Assembly: GCA_031772625.1 (NCBI GenBank)
Contig: CM062810.1
Location: 451,484,014-451,548,013, forward strand
Length of the DNA: 64,000 nt
Direction: 5' to 3'
DNA from: Pinus tabuliformis
Lineage: Eukaryota > Streptophyta > Pinopsida > Pinales > Pinaceae
The position numbers and the translations under genes are program-made. This document shows, in pieces, positions 1 through 12,199 of this stretch (position 1 is its first letter; every line of letters begins with the position of its first letter). The notes beneath the pieces were generated by a model that was not told the DNA's origin, ran no database searches, and saw nothing but the letters and a program-made list of their open reading frames with translations.

Positions 1-2
1 CC

Positions 3-785
3 AAGTGGATTGAAGCTGTTCCATGTAGACAAGCAAATGATTCCACTATCATTCAGTTCTTGGAGAACAACATACTGGCTAGATTTGGCTGTCCTGATAA
101 AATAATAACAGACAATGCTGCTACTTTCAGATCCAAGAAAATGGTGAATTTCTGCCATAAATTTCACATTACCTTAGGCCATTCTACTGCATACTATCCC
201 CAAGGAAATGGCCTTGCTGAGTCATCAAATAAAAGTCTAGTAAACATCATAAAGAAAGTGCTAGAAGAGAACAAAAAGAATTGGCATAAGAAACTTGTAA
301 ATGCTCTATGGGTAGATAGACTAACAACCAAGAGATCAATTGGAACCAGCCCATATGAGTTGGTTTATGGATTGGAAGCCAAATTTCCCTCATCACTAGG
401 GGTACCTGTTATGAAACTTCTGCAAGAAAGCCAAGCTGAACCAAATGATATGCAAAGAAGAATCAATCAAATCATATGTTTACAGCAAACTAGAGACCAA
501 GTTTTCAGCAGAGTTCAAGTTCTACAAGAAAAATTAAAGAAGGCCTTTGACAGAAGGACCAAGGCAGAAGATTTCAGCATTGGAGACAAAGTCCTTAAGT
601 GGGATTCAAGAAGAGAGGATAAGGGAAAACATGGAAAATTTGATTCCCTTTGGAGAGGACCATTTGTTGTCCAAGCAGTGCAAGGAAACAATACTTATTT
701 CCTTAAAAGTCTAACTGAAACTGACTTGGATGAAGGTCCTGTGAATGGTAGGATGTTGAAGCACTATTTTGACTACCATCCATAA
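3..785 (+). pseudogene. Ty3/gypsy integrase, core end plus C-terminal domain (element A)
   Basis: The reading frame is already open at the window edge. It holds the end of the integrase core: KWIEAVP near the start, the second catalytic Asp in TDNAATF at about 105-120, and the catalytic Glu region YYPQGNGLAESSNK at about 195-230. A helical stretch follows, then a basic C-terminal domain with DKVLKWDSRREDKGKHGKF and WRGPFVV at about 580-670. In the family, integrase inserts the cDNA copy into host DNA. The segment matches element C's integrase in order and in several motifs, including the NGLAES and KNWHK blocks. The C-terminal stop is followed by a long non-coding spacer. The visible part is clean, but the enzyme is incomplete because the window starts inside it. 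Confidence 0.9.
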
Positions 786-3333
786 GTACAGCCTGAGTTT
801 CCCTTGTACATATCCAAATGTATATATTACTTTCGGTTAAAATGTAAAAATGCAGTTTCTCAAGTTTTATTGACAATCAGCAAAAGATAAAAGATTCAGA
901 GGCCTACCAAGAAGGGAAATACACAATTTGGGCATTACAAAGCAGCATACTTCAAGTTGATAAAAGCAATCAAGGGGCCAAGGCATTCTGACCTGCTGTT
1001 CTTGGTCTTTACAATGAAAAACCATCCCCATGTGGAGCCACTGTTAGCTACCTATATCAATAGGTTTCATATTTCATGATTGGCAAGGAAAAGGTCCAAA
1101 TATGCTCTGCTTTGAGGATGCAAAGATCACATATTTCCAAGAGACTACAATCTGTGCTTATAGTTTGATAAGGACTCAATTTTGATGAATGGTCCAACAG
1201 CCTAATCTGGATCATGCCATGTTTTAAATTTACAGTTGTAGAATAGAGAAAGAAGTCTGTCCAAACTGTTTAATCTTGGCAGACAAGTAGTGTAGGTAGA
1301 GAAGTAAGGTTCCCAACTGCTTAATCTGGGACCTTGGAAGAAATAAGGGCAGTCTTAGATAGCTGAGCAAAAGAAAAGCCAATGAAAAGAAAAGGTACAC
1401 AAAGGGTCTGCAAGTCTAAATGCACCCTCCAAGAAGAAACAAAAAATGCTAGGCAAAGTAGCTGGGTAAGTAGATGGGGTTGCAGAAGTGGTATTCATTT
1501 CAGATTGAATCTTGCTGGCCAAGATAAGGAAAGCAAGGCAAAGGAGCATGTCTAACTCCCCAAATTTCCCTTCCACTCTTATCACTAACATCCCCTTATC
1601 CATGGAGATTGATGAAAAAATTTGAGGTTTCATGGTGGTTCTTGTTCCTTTAAGAAGCCACATTTCCTGTGTAAAATTCTTTTCATTTTGATCTACTCCT
1701 AAAGTTAAGTGTTTTTCAAATAAACTTAGCATCATCTCCCCTCATCCACTCCTTTCATCCATATTAACCACTAATTCTATTATATAAATCCCCTATCTCA
1801 CCCTTTCCCTAGTATTATAACACCATGGTGTATAAACTCCAAACATGGTATAAATATCCATTCCCTTGGCATTATAGCCATATGTTCTTTGTCAGGGATC
1901 AAATGGCATCTGGTCACTTTGATGAACCTAAATCTAACCCCACCCCTCTTCTGAATCCATTTTGACTCATTTAAACTTCATTTGCTAAGAAAACCTTATT
2001 AAAAACCCCTTTGTCCCTTTAACCCGCTTCATTTGCAAAAATGCTCTAAAAACCCACTTTTCTCCTTTATCCAAAGTCTAAGCACCGGGCGCATTTTTAA
2101 CGAAAATATTCATAAAAAAACCCATTTTTATGTTATCCAATGGTTTGAGCGCTATATTGGTTTTATTGAAAATACAGTGATAATATATTGAAAAACCATT
2201 GAAATCCTCCATACCCCAATGGTCTTCCGCTGAGTGCGCATCCCAAAAAATATATTTTTAAAGTCCCGCCCCCCTTCCGTATTTCCCAATCACTTCACCA
2301 ACCCGTCAACCGTCCGATCGAGCGCCTCTGATCAGACGGCCCTTATACGTATCGGGTTTGTCCCGACGCCCGACAGTTAGTACCCGAGAAACTGACAAAG
2401 GGCTGCGTCAGTCCTCGGCCACGCGTCACCTTCTCAGTCTCTCGGGTTGCCCTCTGACACATCCACCGCCATATCGTAGGCAGTCCGAGAAAACCATTAC
2501 CGCCTTTGCTGATTACCGCCTGTTTTGCTGGGCTTATGTCATCTCCGCGTCATCCCCACGTCATTGCCACCCTGCCATCGTGTCAACTTTTTGTCCGCCC
2601 ATGTGCCAATGTGTCTGCCACCGCATCATCTCCGTGGACCAATAGCAGCTTGCCACCTCACCCGATGACGTCATGCTGAAGTCATCCGACTTCGACCCCA
2701 CCCGACGACGTCATGCTGACGTCATCCCAAAAACGCGCCAATATTCCCAAAAAATCCATTTTTAGGCCAAAATCTCGTGTTTTTTCCACTTTTGGCAAAA
2801 TACACTACTGTTATTTATGCATGCTGCTCACGTCCAAACCACTACCAGCTTGATAAAGTTGATTCCGAGACCGCCAGTGCCTCCATTGCTCCTGCATTCG
2901 CAATTCCTGCCGACGAATTCACCAGGTATTCTTCAAAATCATCCCATAAACCTGGTTTTATCCATAATTCCATGAATAAACTGTTAACAGACTTTAAAAC
3001 TATGTTTTCACCGTTAAACACACTGTGACCTGCACTTATATCCAGCCAGTAAAGCCATAAACCTCCTGCAGAGCCACATTCGGCAAAATTAACCTGAATT
3101 CACAGGTAGTTCGCGCAATCATGAGTTGGAAACCCCTGCTGGCTAAATTCACCATAGAAAAGTTCTGGTTAACCCTGCTATTGCTTAAACAGTTTGTTAA
3201 ACAGTATTTCAATTGTTGTTTGATCAATTCACCCCCTGGTCCTTAAAATTCACACTTCCATTATAAGGAATCACCTCTGTGTTGTTCTGCTTACTTCAAC
3301 CAGTTCACCTCCAAGTCAGAAGCTTAGCAAACC
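786..3333 (+). other. Spacer or U3-like region between integrase and accessory ORF (element A)
   Basis: There is no convincing coding sequence here. The first kilobase is AT-rich with several purine-rich runs. TATA-like words occur near 1,780 and 1,850. From about 2,220 to 2,760 the sequence turns GC-rich and CpG-rich, with TGACGTCA-type motifs described separately. AT-rich sequence then resumes up to the accessory ATG. The GC-rich enhancer-like block just upstream of an ORF is the arrangement seen in the U3 of element C, so this may include A's U3, but I found no border repeat to prove it. Confidence 0.5.
2658..2727 (+). promoter_or_regulatory. Tandem TGACGTCA (as-1/CRE-like) motifs
   Basis: Two near-identical units of about 28 bp lie 41 bp apart. 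Each holds a (T/C)GACGTCATGCTGA(A/C)GTCATCC core. Perfect palindromes TGACGTCA are seen at 2,666-2,673 and 2,717-2,724. In plants, paired TGACG motifs of this kind (as-1/ocs type) are bound by bZIP factors such as TGA proteins. The site lies about 610 bp upstream of the accessory ORF of element A. Binding is inferred from the motif only. Confidence 0.55.
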
Positions 3334-6300
3334 ATGGAAACTCCAATTGCACTGAACATCAAGCCTCTCAATGCCCCTCAAAAGGAGTTAGAATGGAAAG
3401 CTCTGGGAGATATGGATTATCAGATGTTAGATTGTTTCCCTATAGGCTCTAAATATAATATTTAGATGTTGAATGAATTGAAAGCCCAGAACCTTAGTGG
3501 AGCTGATATCCTAGGGATTTGGGACTCAAATTTGCCCATCTACAACCTCCCTCAGGTCAATCCTATGCCAGAATTGATCCACAGATGCCAGCAGTGCTAT
3601 GTTCCATGCCAAAGAGCTGTTCTCAGCCCCACAGGCTCAATTCTGTTCCATATCACCCCAGAGAGCATAAATGAGATGCTGCATTTCCACGCTGCAAAAC
3701 CATTGACCCCCCTCTCCATGCAGAACTTGATAAAGAAGGGTACCAAGTTGTCAAATGACCAGATCATCAAAATCAATCAGCTATTCATACAACCAAGCTC
3801 TGAAGCCATCAAAACTCCTCCTATTGGATATCCATACTTAAATGACTTGGGCATAATGCTGGTGGATTTGATCAGCTATGTCCTAGGGTTCAGGGGAGTG
3901 GAGGATGTTGATGATAGTATAATGGCAATGCTGTCTATATTCTCTCCTGGAAAGCCTCCAGCTGTACATTATGACTATGCCACATACATTGCAGATAGGA
4001 TCCATGACTAGCTAATGAATCTGCAAAGGGAAAGATTGTTCAGATACACTTCATACATTTACCATATATTCTTATTTTATCAACCAGACAACTTCCTCAT
4101 TCCCCTGAAGAAAGTTAATGCTCAGGGGAACCCAAGGTCAGTTGTGTTTTGGACCTCAGTTTTTCATTGCACCTCTGTATCACCATACACATACTGTGAA
4201 TTCATAGACTTGTTCATTCATCCAGCTATGACATTATTGTATGGTGTGTCTCCTCCAAGGTTGACTGATGACATGAGGAGAGTTCTCCATCTCTCCAAAT
4301 CCTACAGCATTGGTGATTGGTACTTTTACCAACACCACACAGTAATCAGAGTATATGGCTGTGAGTTGAAGCCTTATAGGCTGCCAAGGTATGTCCCCAT
4401 GAGACTCTTTGCCCTAGAATACTTCAGGCAATTTGGAAATGCCGACTGCCACCACTTCCAAAGCAAGAACAAGAAGGTGCAGTTGAAGGTAAGGAGCCAG
4501 CCGAGCCCTTTCCTATATAACAAAAGAGAGGAGGGATGGAAAGAGGCAGATAGGATCCTAGAGGGCCTCAAACTGCAAACTAGTTTTGAATGGATACCCT
4601 ATGACCCCAATCATTTTGTTTCCTTCAGGAGGATAAAATACAAATTGGGTACCTATGCACATATGAGGCTACCTGAGATTGAGCTGTATGCCAATACATT
4701 GAGCTGGAAAGAGGGCACCCTAAAAGAGGAAATTAGTAGTGAAGAGCTGCTAGAAAGAGAGACTAGAAATATTCAAAAAAGAAGCTGACTTGGAAACTTG
4801 TGGACAGGTTCCCCTCTCATATCGAAGGCAAATTGGAGCATCTGCCTCATCTTCAACAACACATCAACAAGCTACCATGAATACTCCACAGACATCCAGC
4901 AAAGGAAAAGAAAAGCAGATGGAAAAGCCACCTCCTATGACTGAAGAGCAAATGGAAACACTAGTGCAACAACAAGAAGAAATGATGCAGTAGGAAGTGC
5001 AGCAACAAACACAACACCAACAACAAGAAGAACAAAGACAGGAGCAGCCTGTCCAGCAAGAGAAAACAGTGGAAGCCCCTAAATCCACTGAACAAACTGT
5101 GCCTCCAAGGCAAGAAACTTCAGCTGAGGCATCAATCCTCCAAACTCCACAAAAGGAGGATACAAGCAGGAAGAGGGACAAAGAGACTCCCCTTACAACA
5201 TCAACAACTCATGGGGAGAAAAGACGGAGAATCAATCCCTTTTCAGAGGAATAAATGCCAATGGGACAGTCTTTTGGTAGGGTCCCACCCAGCAGGGAAG
5301 CATTAGCAAGTTCCTTTCAACAGGAACAGGACAGGACAGGGGGAGGGGAAGTCAGCTCATCTAGCCAGCAGAGAGAGGGTGAACTCAGCATTAAACAGCA
5401 GTTCATCGACATAAAGAGGAGAAGTGACCGCATTAAAATACATCTGTATAACCATTTGTTGAAAATAGCTCCCACCAATCAACAAAGACTCATGTCTGCA
5501 TTTGATGTGCAGGAAGGCAAAATGATCATGAGTCATTTTATGCCAACAACATTGCAGCCCCAGTCTGCCTCTGACTACTTGAGGACTAACCTTGAGGTCA
5601 TGGCCAAGGACATCCACCCAATGGACAAAATAGAACTGCATAAACAAACGGGTGAGATGGTGTATGCTTCCTTGGCAGACAAAACATTTGATAACTATAG
5701 GCTAGAGAATATCCTTCACAACACAACTGCTCAGCTTGAGTTGGAGAAAGCATCCTCTCAAGCAAAGGACAACATAATTAGGTCCTTAGAAGACATCATC
5801 ATAGAGATTGGGCATGATCCCAAAGATATTAAGGGCATACAAGAGATATTGAAGGTGAGGGATGCAGATATGGCAGCTCTAAGGAGAAAGATCAAGCTCC
5901 TAGCCACAATTCACCCTCAAACAGATGAAGTGGCCCAACAAAGGCATGATAAAGATGCCACAGATCTGCTGATATCTCTCTATAAGCAGCTCCTCCAGAC
6001 ACAAGAACAGTTGGGAGAATCAGAGGCTGCACAGGCAGCATTACAGGCAGCCTTGAAACAAAGAGAAGAAGGTCAAACGTCCCAGCCTCCTCCTGAAGTA
6101 ATCAACCTTGAGGAAGCTGCTCCAACTACTGCTCGTCCTCCTCAACAAACAGAACCAACAGCACCAACTACATCGACAGCTACACCAACAACAGAGCAGA
6201 CTCATAGTCTGGATATGCAGAAGCTTCAAAATGAGATTCAAGTCCTGGAAGCTCAAATGTTAGAGCTTAATCAAGCCAAAGAATCTTTGGCTAAAGTAAA

Positions 6301-7051
6301 TGAAAGATATGACAAGAGCAAACAGAATGTGGCTGAGAAGGAAAGAGATATAAAAGCTCTCAAAAAGAGAATAACTGAGCTTGAGAAAGAGCTCACACTT
6401 GATAAGGTGACAACAGAGCTCAAAACAGTCCTATGGGCCAAAATTGGCCAGTCCATTACTGATCAGTGGCATTTCATTGAGACCATAGATGAGCAGTCAG
6501 CACTCATTACAAAGGCAAATAGGGAGATACATAGAGCAAGAGCAAGCCTTGGAAACATGCCTGATGCTGCAAATAGGATGATCAACATATTAAATCACAG
6601 GACAAGCTCTCAACTGACCACCATGGGAATTGCTAGCAGGACTGAGACAATCTCAATGGTTAAAAGGGTCCTGAAATTAAGAAACCTGATTGGAACATTA
6701 GAAAGGAGAAGCCAATATATGCAGACCGAAATCAACAGGTTCATGGACAAGTTTCAAGTATTACAAAGCAGAGGCCTCCCTAGCATACTAAGCAGTGTGG
6801 GAAGACTGCTTACCCATGAAAATTATGCTAAAAGGGTCAGTGCCTTTGCTGCAAGTCAAGTTGCAGAACAGCCCAGCACTTCAGCAGAATCAGGGCCAGC
6901 ATCAGGGCAGACTCTCTACAACAGGGTGGAAAACCTGTTCTTCATCATGAACGAAATCAATCATCTGTTTGATGTGCCTCCAATTTTTTATAAATATACA
7001 GAAGCAGATGAAACCATAGAGGCAATTGTGAAGCACCAATTGCCCACATAG
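3334..7051 (+). pseudogene. Accessory ORF region of element A: globular N-terminal part, Q/E-rich middle, coiled-coil C-terminal part
   Basis: The start chosen is the ATG at 3,334, which has a good plant context (ACCATGG). Roughly the first 1.45 kb encodes a globular, hydrophobic-rich part with aromatic clusters and a strand-like motif (GSILFHITPESINEML) near 3,640. Next comes a Gln/Glu/Thr/Pro-rich low-complexity stretch (about 4,800-5,400). A long helical part with heptad-like Leu/Glu/Lys patterns follows (about 5,400-7,050). I see no protease, RT or integrase motif and no signal peptide or membrane segment. The position after pol recalls the accessory or env-like ORFs of plant Ty3/gypsy elements, but nothing here identifies it as an envelope. 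Function unknown. It is broken, with about four or five breaks, although very long stretches remain open. Confidence 0.7.
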
Positions 7052-8290
7052 GAAGTCTGGAATAGATTGATACAGCAAATACTATCAAGCCAGAACCTGT
7101 AATGTCAAGTTTTTGCAAATTTATAAGTGATCATACACAAGTAAAATTTTGGTAGATCAACATACACAGGAAAGATGAAGGCTGAGCCAACTCAGCAGGG
7201 CTATTCGGTCACCACAGCAGCAAACACAGTCACAGCTGGCAAGGCTGAAAACTACAGCATGACAGCCATAAAGACAAATTTTCCAGCATTTAAGCAAAGC
7301 GTTCCAACCGACTCAGTGACCTCCAAAGGTCAAAATATCTTCTGACAGACTTAAAGAGCAGTTATGTTGTATTCAAAGCTGTAATAACTTCTTTTCTACT
7401 TTTCTGTACGAAGTAATGAAGATATTTCTCTCTCAGATGACTCAATTCCTGAGATATTTTGTATAAACATTTCTATAAAGTCCCCTTCGCATGAGTTTGC
7501 AGGGGGTTGTTGTTGATTTCTCCTGAAGAAGTTTTCATGCTGTAATCCTTTTAGAGTTTAAAAAAGAAAGTGATGGAATTTCTCGGATTTCTGAAGTGTT
7601 GAATGCGTTCTGGTGCTTGTTAAAAATTGCAGGATTCCTGTGTAATTCACAATACAATAAGTTTTTGTAACTCTCTTTGTTGTGTACTTTAATCTTTTAC
7701 AACCCATATATGTTTCCAATTTCTGAATATTTAGCAACAAGGAAAAATAATAACCTTCAGGACTTATTCAAGGAATACCCTGAGTTCAATCTGTGTTGCT
7801 AATGAATGTTTTCTTCAGCTGTAATCTTGATAAGTGTAATTCTTAATTGCTGCACTTTCAGAATATATCTTTCACAATGAGCCTTTATTCAGGAATTCAA
7901 GTTTGCCCTTGTGCAATGTGTTTCACTTTCATATCACCAGCTCAATAGAAAATTCTTAATTGCTTTCTGTTGGCTGACCATGTTTCACCACTTAAGTTTA
8001 AATTTGTTTGTTTAAAGATACACAATAGGCCCTGCAGTCCGAACATCACCACTCCTACATTTCAAAGCATTTCACAATTCTGGACTCCATTGCCCAATGA
8101 TATACTATTCTCTGAACACTACACCTTAAACCCTGAAAGAAGTCCTTCAACCAAAACATAAACCAAAACCTGAGCATAATAACTAGCCTAAAACACCATC
8201 AAAACAGAGACAAATTATAAAGAGAGAGCCCTCTCTGATTACAGTTTGGCTAGGAACTGTGATCCAAAGATTGGTTAGTGGTTACCCCGG
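7052..8290 (+). other. Non-coding LTR-like tail of element A
   Basis: This AT-rich stretch has no coding signal. A TATA-like CTATAAAGTCC lies at about 7,473-7,483, 0.4 kb after the accessory ORF. That resembles the layout in elements C and E, where a TATA box also follows the accessory ORF. A G-rich run (GCAGGGGG) near 7,500 followed by TTGTTGTTG could instead be a polypurine tract with an LTR start. I cannot choose between these readings. B-family leader sequence begins by about 8,290. Confidence 0.4.
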
Positions 8291-8325
8291 CCGTATTCCC
8301 TTGGGAGTCATAGGGAACAACCTGG

Positions 8326-9900
8326 GTGTTAACAGATCCTATAGCAGAAGAAGAATTAGAGGCCATCCCATCTGAAGCTATGGCTGACAATAGAGGAGAA
8401 GATGAGAGAATAGAAGGTGCCTTCCCCATCCGAGAGACCAATGGAGACATGAAAATGAAGAAAATTAGCCCCTCCGCTTTACCTCACTTCCATGGACTGA
8501 CTACTGAAGATCCTGATACCTTCCTGTTTGAGTTTGCTGTCCTTTGTCGAACCTATGACTATACTGAAGATGACCAAAAGCTGAAACTCTTCCCCTCAAC
8601 TCTTAAGGATGCAGCATTACGCTGGTTCATGGGCTTACCTGGGAACAGTATCACCACTTGGGCTCAGATGCAGCAAGCTTTCAATACCAAGTACCGGGAC
8701 TACTGTATGTCCAAGGAAACCAAGGGAGAAATCTTCCGGATGACCATGGGAAATGATGAGTCCTTAGAGGATTATGAGGAAAGGTTCCAACTTAGCTATA
8801 AACGGGCCAGGTGCACACTTGACCCTGAATTCCTCAAGTTGGTCCTGCTCCGAGGAGTCCCTGAAGACCTCTTAGATACCCTTCACATGGTGGCTGGAGG
8901 AGATATTTACCAACTACCTTATGAGGACATAAAGACTGTGTTTATAAACCACTCTAGGGCAGCCCGAAAACGAGGTAGAGGAAACCTCCTCTCAGCTGGT
9001 ATTCCTTTCTCCAAACATGAGTTTGCAAATCAATCAGAGGATCTCAAAAGTGAGGTGAGACAGACCATTGCCATGCAACTTGATACATTCAAGATTCAGC
9101 AGAAGAAGGAAAAAGCTGAGAGGGCCTTGGCTATCTTCTGCCCTAGGTGTACAAGGAGACACCCTAAGAACGAATGCCCATTACATTCGGTTGAAGTATG
9201 TTTCGTTTGTGAGGAGGAACATCCCACAAATCAATGTCCAACCTTACCTGGGCTTAAAGCCATGTATCAAGGGACAGAAGCCCCCATCAAACCTCTCTAT
9301 TTCCTCAACCAAAGGAGGCCACAAGGAGCTAGACCTTACCAGCAGGGGATGCAAGGGGCACCCCAAGCTTATTACAGCCCCAACCAATCTACTCCTATGC
9401 CTTCCTGGGGTCCCCCTGCTCATCCTTCCAGGTCTGTGCCTCCTCCATGGTCTTATCCACCTCAGTACCATACTCAACCCACTACTCATTCATATCACTC
9501 ACATGCCCAGCCACAGCCTCAGTGGAATGCACCTCAGTCGGGGTGGAGGCCCCAGTACAACACTCCTCCCGCCATTTTGCCTCCACCACCAGTTCAACCT
9601 CAACCATTACCTCCTGCTCCTCCAAGACAACCTCAAATGCCTGCTCAACCGAACCCGAACCCCAATAACAGACAGGCCCAACAGGTATACACTGGGGAAA
9701 CATCATGCCCTACCTATGCTGTGGAGATCCAAGAGATCAATCTGCGATCTGGAAAGACTCTTCCGGATCGCCAACCTCCTCCCACAGAGGACGAGGAAGA
9801 CAAACATGAAAGTGAACCAAAGGCTATTCCACCCTTTCCTGAGAGACTAACAGCTACCACACAACACAACCCAGAGGAGGATGAGCTTCTGGGAGAGCTC
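8326..9900 (+). pseudogene. Gag of element B (capsid-like domain, double zinc knuckle, Pro/Gln-rich tail)
   Basis: The capsid-like retrotransposon gag domain runs from about 8,470 to 8,990. Its family-typical motifs include LPHFHGLTTEDPDTFL and ALRWFMGLPG. Two CX2CX3HX4C zinc knuckles follow at about 9,140-9,240 (CPRCTRRHPKNEC and CFVCEEEHPTNQC). A Pro/Gln/Tyr-rich linker extends from about 9,300 to 9,680. Gag forms the virus-like particle and the knuckles bind RNA. The true start is unclear: homology to element D begins upstream of 8,326 and a methionine (MADNRGEDERIEG) lies near 8,380. The protein runs on towards the protease region as a Gag-Pol polyprotein. The antisense ORFs overlapping this region are shadows. 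Confidence 0.88.
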
Positions 9901-9959
9901 AAGCAGTTGTGTGTGAAAATACCACTTCTCCAAGCCATCAAGGATGTGCCAATATACAA

Positions 9960-10790
9960 CAAACTGGTTAAGGAAAAGTGTTTCAAACACCCAGGCAGGC
10001 GAAAGAGGGATGCTTCAACCATCAATGTCATAGGACAACTGTCTGACCTCATGTTGGGACAAGTCATCTGCCCAAAGTACCTAGATCCTGGGAGTCTTGT
10101 AGTAGATGTCCACATCAATGGCACCATCATACCTCACACCTTGATTGATCTAGGGGCTGCCATTAATGTGATGACCAGGGATACCATGCTCAAACTCAAC
10201 CTTCAGGGTTCCTTGAGGAAGACCTCGAGACTCCTATAACTAGAAGATCGCTCCACCGTGACTCCCGAAGGGATTGTGGAGGATGTCTTGGTCTCTGTTG
10301 ACTCTTGGGAATACCCTGCAGATTTCTTAGTTCTGCAACCAAAGGCAAAGCTTACTGGATACCCTCTCATTTTGGGAAGGCCTTGGTTAGCCACTGCAGA
10401 TGCTTACATAAGTTGTCGTGCAGGAGACATGACCATCAAAAATGGTCCTATGTCCAAGCGGCTAGTCCTATACCCTCCTGCCCAACCCTCATTAGAGCAT
10501 GACTTACCACTTTGGTTGGAGGAAGGAGAAGAGGATGAGGTGTACTCAGCACCTTTGTGCACCCTAGACACCACTAGGGGAGACCCCCCAACCGAGGATG
10601 ATTTGATTGAGACCTTGATCCAGAATCCACCTCCCAGTGCAGTGACCTTAGAGGAATTGGTGGAAGATTCCCAAGCCAGCACCTTAGTGGACCTTTGTGC
10701 GACCAACCCTGTCACTCCTAGAGTCAAGAATGTGGAGTTCGGCCCTGAGAGGACGTTAAAGATCAGCTCCTCCCTATCTCCTTCTTAGGA
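9960..10790 (+). pseudogene. Aspartic protease region of element B
   Basis: A retropepsin-like fold is suggested by PHTLIDLGAAINVM at about 10,130-10,170. DLGA sits where D(S/T)GA is normal, a variant also present in some other plant Ty3/gypsy proteases. The flap and second half (YPADFLVLQP, then LILGRPWL) follow at about 10,310-10,390. The protease cleaves the Gag-Pol polyprotein. An acidic linker with several DE-rich runs leads to RT. The same order is present in element D, where a DNA transposon-like sequence interrupts it. Confidence 0.8.
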
Positions 10791-10794
10791 AAAC

Positions 10795-12180
10795 GAGCGG
10801 TGTAGTCTGTTGGCCAGTCATCTAGATGCCTTTGCTTGGAGCTATAAGGAGATGAAAGGACTCCACCCTTCAGTCTGTACCCATCACATTTACATCAAGG
10901 AGGATTGTAAACTGGTTAGGCAACCCCAGAGGAGGATGAATCCAGCCCTTAAGGACATTGTCAAGGAATAATTGCAAAAGTTGTTGGATGCCGGATTCAT
11001 TTACCCCATCTCAGATAGCGAATGGGTGTCCCCTCTGGTGTTGGTTACCAAGAAAAATGGGAAGTGGAGAATCTTTGTGGACTACCGAGAACTGAACAAA
11101 GCTACCAAGAAAGACCATTTCCCTCTACCTTTCATAGATCAAGTGTTGGATGGACTGGCAGGAAAGAAGTTTTTCTCTTTCCTGGATGGGTTTAGCGGGT
11201 ACAACCAAATCCAAATCAGTCCGGAAGACCAAGATAAGACCACCTTCACTTGTCCTTGGGGTACCTTTGCCTACCGAGTTCTTCCCTTCGGGCTATGCAA
11301 TGGTCCTGCTACCTTCCAGAGAGCCGTCTTGAGCATCTTTTCTGAGCTGGTCCATGATGCGGTGGAAATCTATATGGATGACTTCACTCCTTATGGGTCC
11401 AACTTCCAGGAAGCATTGTCCAATCTGGGAAAAGTCCTAACCAAATGCATTGAGGTGAACCTGTCCCTTAGTCCTGAAAAATGTGAATTCTTGATGACTG
11501 AAGGGACCATGCTAGGCCATACCATTTCTTGCCAAGGGTTACACGTGGATCCTAACAAAATTGCTCTTATCAAGAAGCTTCCACCTCCCCAAAAGGTAAG
11601 GGATGTTCGGAGTTTCTTAGGATTAGCAGGGTATTACAGGAGATTCATTAAAGACTTCAGCAAGCTAGCCTCACCATTGTTTGACTTGTTGGCTAAAGAT
11701 GTGGATTTAAATGGACTTACGATTGTCAGAGGGCTCTAAATGAATTAAAGGACAAGTTGGTGTCTGACCCAATCTTAAGAGGTCCAAACTGGGCCCTACC
11801 TTTCCACATCCACACTGATGCCTCGAACAAAGCCATAGGGGCAACCTTAGGACAAGTTGAACAAAAACTTCCGTATGCCATTTACTTTGTCAGCAAGAAC
11901 TTATCCAAAGCAGAACTGAATTACACTATAACTGAGAAAGAATTCTTGGCTGTGGTCCATGCACTGAACAAGTTCTGACATTATATGACTCGCTATCAAA
12001 CATTTGTACATACTGATCATGCTGCAATTAGATATCTAATGAATAAACTAGATGTGAATGCTCATATTATTAGATGGTTACTTTTGTTGCAGCAATTTGA
12101 TTTGACTATTGTTGACAAACCAGGTAAAGAAAATGTTGTTGCTGACTTTTTATCTAGATTGGATCTATCTGCAGATGAGG
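10795..12180 (+). pseudogene. Reverse transcriptase and RNase H of element B
   Basis: RT motifs appear in order: LVTKKNGKWRIFVDYRELN near 11,040-11,100, the FLDGFSGYNQI block near 11,180, LPFGLCNGPATFQ near 11,280-11,320, and the catalytic YMDDF near 11,370. The Ty3/gypsy RNase H follows at about 11,760-12,180, with HTDASNKAIGATL and YTITEKEFLAVVHAL. RT copies element RNA into cDNA and RNase H removes the RNA strand. Unlike element C, B shows no second RNase H between protease and RT. The region has a few breaks but its catalytic motifs are still legible. Confidence 0.9.
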
Positions 12181-12199
12181 ATGGAACAGTGGATGACCA

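Larger units (their letters stand above)
1..8230 (+). mobile_element. Element A: 3' part of a Ty3/gypsy LTR retrotransposon (fossil)
   Basis: The window opens inside an integrase reading frame. A long spacer, a 3.7 kb accessory ORF region and a non-coding LTR-like tail follow. The integrase is closest by eye to that of element C further right, so A and C appear to be related families. The 5' part lies outside the window. I could not fix the LTR borders: if A is built like C, the accessory ORF is inside the 3' LTR; if built like B, a G-rich tract near 7,500 could be the polypurine tract. The right edge is placed between about 8,160 and 8,290, where B-family sequence begins. A is broken, with a handful of breaks visible. 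It seems to have inserted just upstream of B's gag, which would explain why B's 5' LTR is not seen. Confidence 0.7.

Noticed and set aside
4864-5181. 105-residue antisense Cys/Ser-rich ORF resembling a small secreted protein
   Set aside because: It is the reverse of a Gln/Thr-rich CAA/ACA-repeat stretch; no independent support.
3334-7051. Envelope gene of a retrovirus-like element
   Set aside because: No signal peptide, transmembrane segment or fusion-type motif is visible; the later part is coiled coil and low complexity.
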